Below are positions 21,151 through 29,753 of a stretch of 64,000 nucleotides of DNA, piece by piece. The DNA comes from Termitomyces sp. T153 (taxonomy: Eukaryota > Basidiomycota > Agaricomycetes > Agaricales > Lyophyllaceae). Each line of letters opens with the position of its first letter. Position 1 is the stretch's first letter. The stretch spans positions 186,001 through 250,000 of the forward strand of contig JACKQL020000015.1 of assembly GCA_018296165.2 (NCBI GenBank), written 5' to 3'. Position numbers and translations under genes: made by a program. The notes beneath the pieces are model-generated. The model worked only from the letters and a program-made list of their open reading frames with translations, ran no database searches and was not told the DNA's origin.

Positions 21151-23543
21151 ATTCTTATCTAGTTAAAGGGGCATATAAGGCCGGACTACATATATGGATT
21201 ATGTTCTAACATGCGTTGGTTCTATGGTACATGTAATATTATAAAGCTTACCGCATCACTTAGTGACTAGAGAAGTTCTAGCGCAATCGATGTCGAGGAA
21301 AAGGTGTACGAGAACATTAAAAGAGCAGTCACTCACCAAACCGATTGTCGATGCATAGAAGAGTGTATTATCGAAGCATTGAGGCTCTTCAAAATACCGA
21401 GTCATCGTTTGATTTTGAATCCCACCTGTCCATATCCCATCTGACGGATGCACATCCCTTATAAATGGATGCAAGCTCGAATGTCGCTTCGGGCTTGAGA
21501 TGTTTCTTAGGATCTCCTTTAACGTCATATCAATGTGGTTGTCATTTATCCGTCGCTCAAGGCTTCCTTCCTCCGTGTTTCCCGATAGGCTTTTGCGTTG
21601 TTTAAAGGTTCCTCAGAATTGTTCGGCAACGGGGCCACTGAGTGCACTGTTGCAGAGTTGGTGTTTGCGCATCATTAACGCTCAAACATTCTGAATACTT
21701 ATCGGCAAGATCAAATGACAAGTTTTAAACGTGATCATATTGATGAAGGCTTCGATTCAATCGACTATGTGGTAAGTACGGATTGAAACTAATTGGGCCT
21801 CACAGTGGGTGATCTGTGGGAAATCTCATCAACGGGGAGTTTAGGCTCTGTCAATCATGTGGGCCACGTCCATGGTTTTACAAAGATAAGACTTGACAAA
21901 GAACCTCGAGGCTTCAAAGTTCGGATCCTGCGTTTGATTGCGTATAAGATATCAGAGATGATAATATCAACTATGTGTGTATGACTCTAAAACGTTTACA
22001 CTGCCGGTCTAACTCTTTCTACCCCTTGACGAAACAAGAAGAGGTCGCACGTTCCCAAACAGGATGTGATGATATTCATGTCGTCCATCGAGCACATGCT
22101 GAAACTTCTCCCTCCGCTCCTGATCTCACAGCGACAAGTCCCAGCGTACATCAACAGAGAAACAGAAACAACAAGGTATTGTTTCGACTAGACAAGTTTG
22201 TGACCCTCCTGCTGATATATAACTCTCTCAGCCGGGAAAAACGCCGACAAGCAAGCTGCTGCAGAGTGAAAGGCCTTCGAAAACCGTTGTGAAGGGGGAA
22301 ATGATTTTGCTCCAATCGATGATAATACCGACGGGTAGTAAAGTCCTTTGTTACTGTCAATCTTTTGATTACTTTGCCTCTAGTAGAGTCCAAGACCCGG
22401 ATAAGTATGATACCAATGGTGCTGTAGCAAGCCGCTCTGCTCTCCTTTTTTATCGAGAATTCACTCATATCATCCTAGTCACAAGTGAAACCATTGAACT
22501 GCGCCTCCAACCGAGATTGTGATCTGAGGAGGCAGACAGCTTGTTCTTCGTCTTGTGCTTGGCTTCTCCAGAAGATTACTATCACGTACATCGGGTTTCA
22601 AAATGCACTAGTGTTTCAAAATGTGATTTTTTAACAGATCGTCGCCGCAATTCCTCTGATCCTTACTAGCATATAACCAATACATACTTTCAATCTTGGA
22701 TATCCAGAGGATCAGTGAAATTCACCCAGGACTGGTCTGTGATAAGGTAAATATGTACCTGTAAAATGCAAAAGCACATTTGAAGATCCCTGGATTTAGG
22801 TACTACTTAAGATAGTGCTACCAAACTTCGTATAAGTCATACTGTAAATATAAGCTGTGTACCAAGTTTCATGACATTGCAAACACTTTTAAAGAAGATA
22901 TTGCAGAAAGAGTGTAGATGTGTGACATTTCACATTTTGACCTTGATCAAGTTGCAAAGTCTGCAGGATCATGACACGTCAACGCATTTTGTTGAATTAG
23001 CTTGGTTTCATTTAAAGTGTTGTAATATGGGTCTTGTTTTCACCCCTCCCATGGTGTAGAGCAGTGTATGTGACCCCAAAGAGAAACTTCCAGCCCCTCT
23101 TCCAAATGCAGCTGGATCACTCCTGAGGTTGAAAAGCTCATCCAGGAAGCATGTATGTAATGCACTAATGTACATGTACTGTATTTCTTGTCAATATTGA
23201 CACCTGTAAAGATGAGGATAGTCAAAATAAGGAATTTTGAGTGTGCTGCATTGTGGGGATCATTTAAACAGTGCCGAGGCAGAGATGTAATTGGCAGTAT
23301 GAGTCAGCATGACAATTTGTGACAAAAGTTTTGAAACACTATGGTTTTGCAACCTGTGGAACCAGCTTCCTTCTGACACAATCACCAGCATACCTTTTAT
23401 AAAGTGACACTAGAGTAGGCTAGGGTAGATATTATCACACCAACTGCAAAAGTCCAATTGGTCAAAGGTACTGTAGATGTCTTGTTATTTATGGTTTCAA
23501 ATTTTTTTGAAATACTATGGACACAATAGTACAGCTACTTCAG
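21151..23543. other. No confident gene
   Basis: Short open frames occur (for example 21528-21256 minus and 22151-22468 minus), but none shows a recognisable motif or a convincing intron-exon structure. From about 22600 the base composition becomes A/T-rich with simple, repeat-like sequence. I annotate nothing here. Confidence 0.4.
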
Positions 23544-23979
23544 TGTAATTGTTCCGCCTAAAATGGAACACACCAGAATTGCACACAATGAATCAGTTGG
23601 GCTATATTAGAACAAACCATGTTACAACTCTGTGACCCATTTCATAGGTGATGAAGCTCTGGCAACTGCTGGCCATTCAAACTCCATAGCAGGAAAACCC
23701 AAGCTGCTACATACCCCCCTTGTGGTTGAGGCCTGGGGTAACAGTGTGCAAACAACTGGCTACACTGGGAGTTGAACACAACTCTCTGTGTTCCACCAAA
23801 TGTAATGGTTCTGCCTAAAATGAAACACACCAGAATTGCACATGACAAACCAGTTGGACCACCTGTTCCACTAGAACAAACCATGTTACAACTCTGTGAC
23901 CCATTGCTCTCAGAGGTGACAAAGCTCTGGCAACTGCCAGTCATTCAAACTCTGTTGTGGGAAAACCCAAGCTGCTAGA
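23544..23979 (-). mobile_element. TRIM (miniature LTR retrotransposon), 436 bp with 5-bp target duplication
   Basis: Two direct repeats, 23544-23711 and 23801-23979, flank an 89-bp interior. The repeats start TGTAAT; the first ends CTGCTACA. The unit is bracketed by a perfect TTCAG duplication (23539-23543 and 23980-23984). Read on the minus strand, the interior starts two bases after the LTR with TGGTGGAACAC, a primer-binding-site-like TGG. It ends with a purine run (AAGGGGGG) next to the other LTR, as a polypurine tract would. There is no coding capacity. The second repeat is 11 bp longer through a small insertion. Confidence 0.7.
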
Positions 23980-23984
23980 TTCAG

Positions 23985-24408
23985 TATGTTTTGACTACCC
24001 TCAATTTTTTTTATCTAACAGGCTCAGTATTGTATTGCATTAATGTGTTGTGTTCCATGCCTCAGGCCCCAGGCAGCACCTGAAGGGATGTGATCATTAA
24101 TGCCCAGTCAGAAGTTGGAGTATTAGCAAACTTTTTCAGTAATTACTCTATATTATCAACATTACCACACATTAATACATTCAACATTCACTCAATAACT
24201 TGATGACCAGCCTCAATTGGACATCTTGTGTTGACTTCAATTGTAAGTCACTTCTATTCTATTGTTTGGTCCAGATCACATGAGCTCAACAAATTTTAAA
24301 AAATGTGTGCAAAGCTGACAATCTCATAGCTGTCAAACATGCTGTCCTTCCAGTGACAAGCTCCTGGTCATTGGCAATGTGCTCAACATAGAACTGAACT
24401 CCAATAAG
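23985..24408. other. No feature seen
   Basis: A/T-rich flank between the TRIM and the LTR2 copy. Nothing recognisable. Confidence 0.4.
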
Positions 24409-25859
24409 TGTAAGGGCAACCTCTGGAAGCTGTCAGGTTCCGCTGACCTCGGGGGCTCAGCTGCACTGGGCGAGTCCTTACTAGGCGGGCGTGATCCCCT
24501 TGCACTGGTAACCGAACACTCGAAAACATTCCGGGCACTGATGGCTTGTGCGGATAGTTGGTGGGATGTGATCTGGACAGATCCGGGGAGGTCCAGAGAA
24601 GTCAGATTGCAGGAAACGGGACGGTCTTGGCGGGGTTCAGGCAGAAGACCGTATGGGAGATTTGCGGAAGCGAAGGAGTAGGCGGCTGTGTGATCAATGG
24701 GAGCGGAGCCGGGGTTTGATGGGAGATCAATTGGAGTGATGGAGTCTGGGACCAAGTGAAGAGCGAGGTTTGGACCTGGTGGAAGAGTGTTGGGGTTTGT
24801 GATTGTAATCGCGGAGTTCGTGAGGTCATTTGGGTTGATGAGGACTTGGGCACAATGGCCGGATGGAGTCACCGAGACAGCGTCAGACAAAATGGAATGG
24901 AGTTGATATGGAACAAGAGTAGATTTGAGTGGAGATACAAAACAATAACAAGAACGATAGCGAGATGGAGACAAGACAAGACTGGGAGACTGAGATAGGA
25001 CTGGGAGACTGAGATAAGACCGGGAGACTGAGAGTAAGGAGAACGAGACACAAAACACAAAACACGAAACATGAAAAGGAAACAATCAGACCATAGGTAA
25101 TGTTAAGCAATATCAAGACTAGAGTACAAAGAGCTACTTGACAACTTATATACTGACTACCGGAGAACTTCGGGGTACGTCGGCTGCGACGGCGGGGCTT
25201 GGCGGAGCTCGACAGAGTGGGCAGGTGTCGGTTGCGATCGAGGATCAGGCCATGCTGATATGTTGATGGGATCATTGGGGAATGCGGATCGCCCCGAGGT
25301 TGTCGTGATACTCTGGAATAGGTTGGAGGAACCAGGGTGTTGAGTTGATGATGGGTGGCAAAGATTGGGAACAGCGGGGGTGGTTCTCGGGGTTTGGGAG
25401 ATCCAGGGTAAGTGTCAGTGGCTGTGGGAAAGGCATCGAAGTTGGCCAGGGGGCCATCGGAGTTAGCCGAAATAGGTGTGGGGCATGGGCAGAAGTTCGG
25501 CGGAGCGTCGGGGGTTTTTTGGGGGTTGGGGGGTTGATGGACGATGTGCGGGGGTTCAGGGGATGGGTCGTGACAGAAGCTGTGGCTCAATCACACAACT
25601 GGCAGAGGGAGATCCAAAGTCTATTCAGTGCTGTACAGTGTCTACTGACATAACTACTCACCTAGCAGAGGGAGATCCAAAGAGAACAAGTCTGGGGATT
25701 CCCTAGGCCAGGTGTGATGCTTCAGAGGCTTCAGAAGCATGAGAAACAACTATATAGTATGACAGAAAGAAAAGACAAAGTAATGTGTCAGCAACTGGTC
25801 AGCAATGACATAAGCTGGTGGCAGTGCTAAAGGTGCCACAGTTGTCTGAACAAGCTATA
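24409..25859 (+). mobile_element. Broken LTR2 copy containing a nested solo LTR1
   Basis: The LTR2 start TGTAAGGGCAACCTCTGGAAGC is at 24409-24430. The sequence then resumes after the inserted LTR1 at 25576 (gaagctgtggctcaatcacac) and follows the LTR2 consensus (compare 47505-47945) to about 25845 (ttgtctgaa). There it is cut off by the second LTR1 at 25860. No LTR2 remainder is found beyond 27019, so the right third of this LTR2 is missing. Confidence 0.75.
24431..25575 (+). mobile_element. Solo LTR1 with 5-bp target duplication
   Basis: It runs from TGTCAGGTTCCGC to GGTCGTGACA (1145 bp). The flanking pentamer GAAGC is duplicated perfectly (24426-24430 and 25576-25580), and the insertion splits an LTR2 copy. 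This is the footprint of an element that inserted and then lost its interior by LTR-LTR recombination. Confidence 0.9.
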
Positions 25860-27019
25860 TGTCAGGTTCCGCTGACCCCGGGGGCTCAGCTGCACTGGGC
25901 GAGTCCTTACTAGGCAGGCGTGATTCCCCTGCATTGGTAACCGAATACTCGAAGACGTTCCGGGTCCTGGTGGGTTGCGCGGGCAGTTGGGGAGATGTGA
26001 TCCAGACAGATCCGGGAAGGTCCGGAGAAGTTGGATTGTGGGGAAACGAGATGGTCTTGGCGGGGTTCAGGCAGAAGGCCGTATGGGAGATTTGCGGAAG
26101 CAAGGGAGTAGGTGGCTGTGTGATCAATGGGGACGGAGCCGGGGTTTGATGGAAGATCATTTGGAGCTGATGGAGTCCGGGACCGAGTGAAGAGTGAGGT
26201 TCAGACCTGGTAAAGGAGTGTCGGGGTTTGTAATCATAATCGCGGAGTTCGTGGGGTCGTTAGAGTTGATGAAGACTTGGGCACAATGGTCTGACGGAGT
26301 CACCGAGACAGCGTCGGACGAGACAATATGGAACAAGAGTAGATTCGAGTGGAGATACAAAACAATAACGAGAACGATAACGAAATGGAGACAAGACAAG
26401 ACCGGGAGACTGAGATAAGACCGGGAGACTGAGATAAGACCGGGAGACTGAGAGTAAGGAGAATGAGACACGAAACACAAAACACAAAACACGAAAAGGA
26501 AACAATCAGACCATAGGTAACGTTTAAGCAATATCAAGACTAGAGTATGAAGAGCTACTTGATGACTTATATACTGACTACCAGAGGACTTCGGGGTACA
26601 TCGGCTGTGGCGGCGGGGCTTGGCGGGGCTTGACGGAGTGGGCGGGTGTCGGTTGTGATCAAAGATCGTGCCATGCTGATATGTTGATGGGATCATTGGG
26701 GAATGCGGATCGCCCCGAGGTTGTCGTGATACTCTGGAATAGGTTGGAGGAACCAGGGTGTTGAGTTGATGATGGGTGGCGAAGATCGGGAACAGCGGGG
26801 GTGGTTCTCGGGGTTTGGGAAGCCCAGGGTACGTGTCAGTGGCTGCGGGGCAGGCACCGAAGTTGGCCAGGGGGCCGTCGGAGTTAGCCGGGGAGGCATC
26901 GGAGTTAGCCGAAGTAGGCGCGGGGCATGGGCGGAAGTTCGGCGGAGCATTGGGGGTCCCTTTGGGGGTTCGGGGGGTTGATGGACGATGTGCGGGGTTT
27001 TGGGGAACGGGTCATGACA
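25860..27019 (+). mobile_element. Solo LTR1 with 5-bp target duplication
   Basis: 1160 bp from TGTCAGGTTCCGC to GGTCATGACA. The flanks CTATA (25855-25859 and 27020-27024) are a perfect target duplication. Because its duplication differs from that of the neighbour at 24431-25575, it is an independent insertion and not the partner LTR of the same element. Confidence 0.9.
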
Positions 27020-27079
27020 CTATAGTCCATGCCTTTGGCATTGGCCTGTAGCTCTTGCTACATCCTAGACCTAACTGTT

Positions 27080-27375
27080 TGAAGTGAGGTTAGGTCCTTG
27101 ATATTCTAACTCAATGCTGAGATCCAGACCCAACCTCACTTTGTTTGCTGAGGTCCTTGTATTTTGTTAACTCAATGCTGAGATCCAGACCCAACCTCAG
27201 TTGGTTTGCTTAGGTCCTTTTCAGTTAAGTCTTTATATTTGTTAACTCAATGCTAAGTCCCAGACTCAACCTCACTTTGTTCAATTAGGTCTTTGTATTT
27301 GTTAAATCAATGCTAAGTCCCAGACCCAACCTCACTTTGTTTAGTTAGGTCTTTGTATTTTGTTGACTCAATGTT
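27080..27375. repeat. Minisatellite, about 60-bp unit, 4-5 copies
   Basis: The unit contains 'aactcaatgctgagatccag', then 'acccaacctcactttgtttg', then 'aggtctttgtatttgtt'. It occurs near 27100, 27170, 27245 and 27305, with a partial copy near 27360. The second unit carries a small extra insertion. It lies just downstream of the Helitron end. Confidence 0.7.
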
Positions 27376-27569
27376 GCTTTTCTCTTACAATTCAATATAC
27401 TGAGATTTTATATATCAACCAATCATGTATCTATATTACCTTATCAGCAAAATACTATAATGTCCACTGGCATATTAGAGATGCTGAAAATTATCAAAGT
27501 TAGTACTAACCAAGCAATTGTTAAACTGTCACACTTACATTTGTAAACCATGAAGAATATTTATACCAC
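27376..27569. other. Presumed 3' flank or tail of the Helitron
   Basis: A/T-rich. No unambiguous CTRR terminus with preceding hairpin could be fixed, so the Helitron 3' boundary is uncertain. Confidence 0.3.
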
Positions 27570-28470
27570 ACTGTTAGGCTATATACATTGGGTGCTGAAG
27601 TTCATAGAAGTTAGCAATTTGTTGCTTAAATCTAACAAAAGTCACACTTACATTTGTAAACCATTCAGGATTTCTGGATAGACAATATTTGCAGTCTTTC
27701 TTGATGTGTTTTCTGGGTTCAAAATCACTTTGATACAATCTCCTGATGTGTACCAAGAAAGTGCAACATAAAGTTGGCCATGTGCAAAAACTCCTGATCA
27801 AAGGTCCAATCCAACATGCTTGACTGATTGACCCTGAGACTTGTTGATTGTCATAGCAAAGGCCAATTGAAATGGGAATTGTCTCCTATGCAATGGAATT
27901 GGCGAATCCTCTTCAGAGATATCCATGTTGATTCTTGGAATCAAAACAATTGATCCTGTCAACTTGGCATCCCCACTGATGATCCAACATCTGAGAATTC
28001 TGGTGCTGATGTGGGTGACAATCATTCTTGTCCCATTGCAAAGTCCTTTAATTGTATCCAGATTCCTGAGCAGCATGACAGGAACACCAATCTTCAGAGC
28101 CAATTTAGCTAAAGGCAAATTACTGGCTTTCAAAGAGTTGAGGTATTCCATTGGATACAATGTCAGGTCATTAACATTTCCATCATTAGACATGACAGAG
28201 TCTGCACTCTGCATAATCTTCTCTTCTCCTAGATATCTCTGCAGAACTTCAGAGTTGATATCCTCTACATCAGAGTTCTTTCCAGAAAGGATGGTACGGT
28301 CCAGATAATACTGATCATCTTGATGGTGATCAATATGAGGATAAGTGGAAGAGATCAATCCAGTGACAGAATTGTCATCACAGATCATGGTTTCTGGAAG
28401 TTGTACTGTTTCTCCAGGCCCAAGGTTTTTTCCAGCACCAACATCCAATAACCAAGCTGCATGAGCAATG
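27570..28470 (-). pseudogene. Helitron helicase, C-terminal part
   Basis: This continues the Rep/helicase frame after the gypsy insertion. It contains WLLDVGAGKN at the join, LPLAKLALKIGVPVMLLRNLD (helicase domain V region, about 28110-28050), GLCNGTRM, PFQLAFAMTINKSQGQS (about 27870) and [11 protein letters not shown] (about 27785). A TGA at 27798-27800 sits where CGA would encode Arg. Residue Arg of the usual ALSR motif reads Trp (TGG from CGG). Beyond about 27680 the frame is lost. Confidence 0.8.
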
Positions 28471-28654
28471 TGTCACGATACACGTGACCACAAACCCTTC
28501 ACAGTAGCCGTAGTCTTACTATACTCTTTATCTTAGTCCATTACATTCTTAGGTATGTCGTTATCTCGCTAGATGCGGTGTTAACTACATAATATTATTA
28601 CGTTCTTAGTGCTATCAACGCATCGCATTGCGAACCGCCTGTCTTAGCCTTACA
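28471..28654 (+). repeat. 5' LTR of the chromovirus
   Basis: TGTCACGATACACGTGACC ... TTAGCCTTACA. It contains ACTATACTCTTT, a TATA-like stretch, just before ATCTTAGTCCA (28530-28540), the likely start of the transcript R region. It differs from the 3' LTR at six positions, all within CpG dinucleotides of one or the other copy. Confidence 0.95.
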
Positions 28655-28656
28655 CT

Positions 28657-28667
28657 TGGACTAAGAT
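28657..28667 (+). promoter_or_regulatory. Primer-binding site, self-priming type
   Basis: TGGACTAAGAT lies 2 nt after the 5' LTR. It is the exact reverse complement of 11 nt inside the LTR (28530-28540, ATCTTAGTCCA), just downstream of the TATA-like sequence. Tf1 and its relatives prime minus-strand synthesis from the first 11 nt of their own mRNA in this way. Function here is inferred from complementarity and position. Confidence 0.75.
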
Positions 28668-28692
28668 TCTTGCAAAATTTTCTCTTCGAGCA

Positions 28693-29721
28693 ATGACGAC
28701 CCCAAGTGCACCAGATGCGACGGCGGCGGACCAGCGGGTCGCGGACATGGTTTTTCAGGTGATCCAGGCGCAGCTGACGGCACAGCTGCAGGCTAGCCTC
28801 GATGGTATTCACGAGAGTCTTGAGGGTGTATACCAACGCCTTACGCGTCTGGAACAGGCAGCCTTGGAACCGAGGGCCGCGGGTCGCGTCCTGAAGATAA
28901 ACCTGCTGGAGGTGTACGATGGCAAGTCCAAGCAGCTTGCGGATCAATTCACGTGTCAGGTCAAAGCAGTGGCGGAATTCGAGTCGTTCCGGGATGATCG
29001 CCAGAAGATCGTCTGGGCCCAGTCATACCTGTCCAGCTCGGCACAGGAGTGGTCATGCGTCATAACCACTGGGTCAGGCGATCCAGACCTGAACCCTCGA
29101 CGTTTCCAGTGGGATGCTTGGTTGGCCGACTTTCGGGCCGCGTTCTGCACTCGTGATCCTGCGCAGGACGCACTGACACGTCTGGGTCAGCTGCAACAGG
29201 GGTCGAAATCCATCACCGATTATTGCACGGTTTTTTTCGAGCTGCGAGGAAAACTTGGGCGTGGAGATGCTGATGGCGAGTATGTAAAGGATTGTTTTTG
29301 GAAAGGCTTGAACCCGGCGGCGATGGAGGCACTGGTGCACACAGATTACCAGACGGTTGAGGAAGCCTGGGACATCCTGCTCCGCCGGGAGGCCAAGCTG
29401 GTGGATATGGCAGCTCGGAGGAAGAGTACTTGGCAGACTGCGTCTGCGGGGTCTCACCGGGCCTCAGCGACTGCTGCAACGGCGACTGCTGGTGCGGGAG
29501 CTCCGTCACGCTCTGCTCCGCCGGCGGCGCCTGCAGATCCGAACGCTATGGACGTTGATCGCGCGAAGGTGACGGCGGCCAGTCGCAAGTGCTACAAGTG
29601 TGGACAGGCGGGGCATCTCATTGCGCAGTGCCCGCTCTGGATGGAGTCGATCAAAGCGGTGGTCCTTGAGGCCGTGGCAAATGGGAGGAAGGAGGAGGAG
29701 CCCAAGCCGGGTTTTGTGTAG
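28693..29721 (+). CDS. gag: Chromovirus Gag
   Basis: The 342-residue capsid/nucleocapsid protein starts at the first ATG after the primer site. Residues 1-60 form a helical region with a leucine-rich coiled stretch. The capsid part contains FTCQVKAVAEF, VWAQSYLSSSAQEW and DYCTVFFELRGKLG. A low-complexity Ala/Ser segment (about 245-285) leads to one CCHC zinc knuckle, CYKCGQAGHLIAQC (near residue 300). The ORF is intact and ends at TAG 29719-29721, immediately after a slippery heptamer that can pass ribosomes into pol. Confidence 0.95.
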   Translation: MTTPSAPDATAADQRVADMVFQVIQAQLTAQLQASLDGIHESLEGVYQRLTRLEQAALEPRAAGRVLKINLLEVYDGKSKQLADQFTCQVKAVAEFESFRDDRQKIVWAQSYLSSSAQEWSCVITTGSGDPDLNPRRFQWDAWLADFRAAFCTRDPAQDALTRLGQLQQGSKSITDYCTVFFELRGKLGRGDADGEYVKDCFWKGLNPAAMEALVHTDYQTVEEAWDILLRREAKLVDMAARRKSTWQTASAGSHRASATAATATAGAGAPSRSAPPAAPADPNAMDVDRAKVTAASRKCYKCGQAGHLIAQCPLWMESIKAVVLEAVANGRKEEEPKPGFV

Positions 29722-29753
29722 GGTTGCCCCGTGTTGTTGCGGTGGGTGCAACC
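29709..29753 (+). promoter_or_regulatory. -1 ribosomal frameshift signal at the gag-pol junction
   Basis: The heptamer G GGT TTT (29709-29715, gag codons shown) fits X XXY YYZ. It is followed by a 6-nt spacer GTGTAG containing the gag stop, then a hairpin: 29722-29730 (GGTTGCCCC) pairs with 29744-29753 (GGGTGCAACC), a 9-bp stem with one bulged T and a 13-nt loop. Slipping -1 continues TGT GTA GGG TTG CCC into the pol frame. The pol frame is open from about 29673, so the overlap is about 50 nt. Confidence 0.8.

Noticed and set aside
23712..23800. A tRNA-like B box (GTTCAACTCC on the minus strand) suggesting a SINE
   Set aside because: No A box at proper spacing and no tRNA fold. The TRIM structure with target duplication explains the segment better.
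23801..23979. CRISPR-like or simple tandem repeat
   Set aside because: Only two copies, separated by a unique interior and bounded by a 5-bp duplication, typical of LTRs.
24431..27019. The two same-orientation LTR1 copies as the LTR pair of one element
   Set aside because: Each has its own perfect target duplication (GAAGC and CTATA), and the 284 bp between them is LTR2 sequence.
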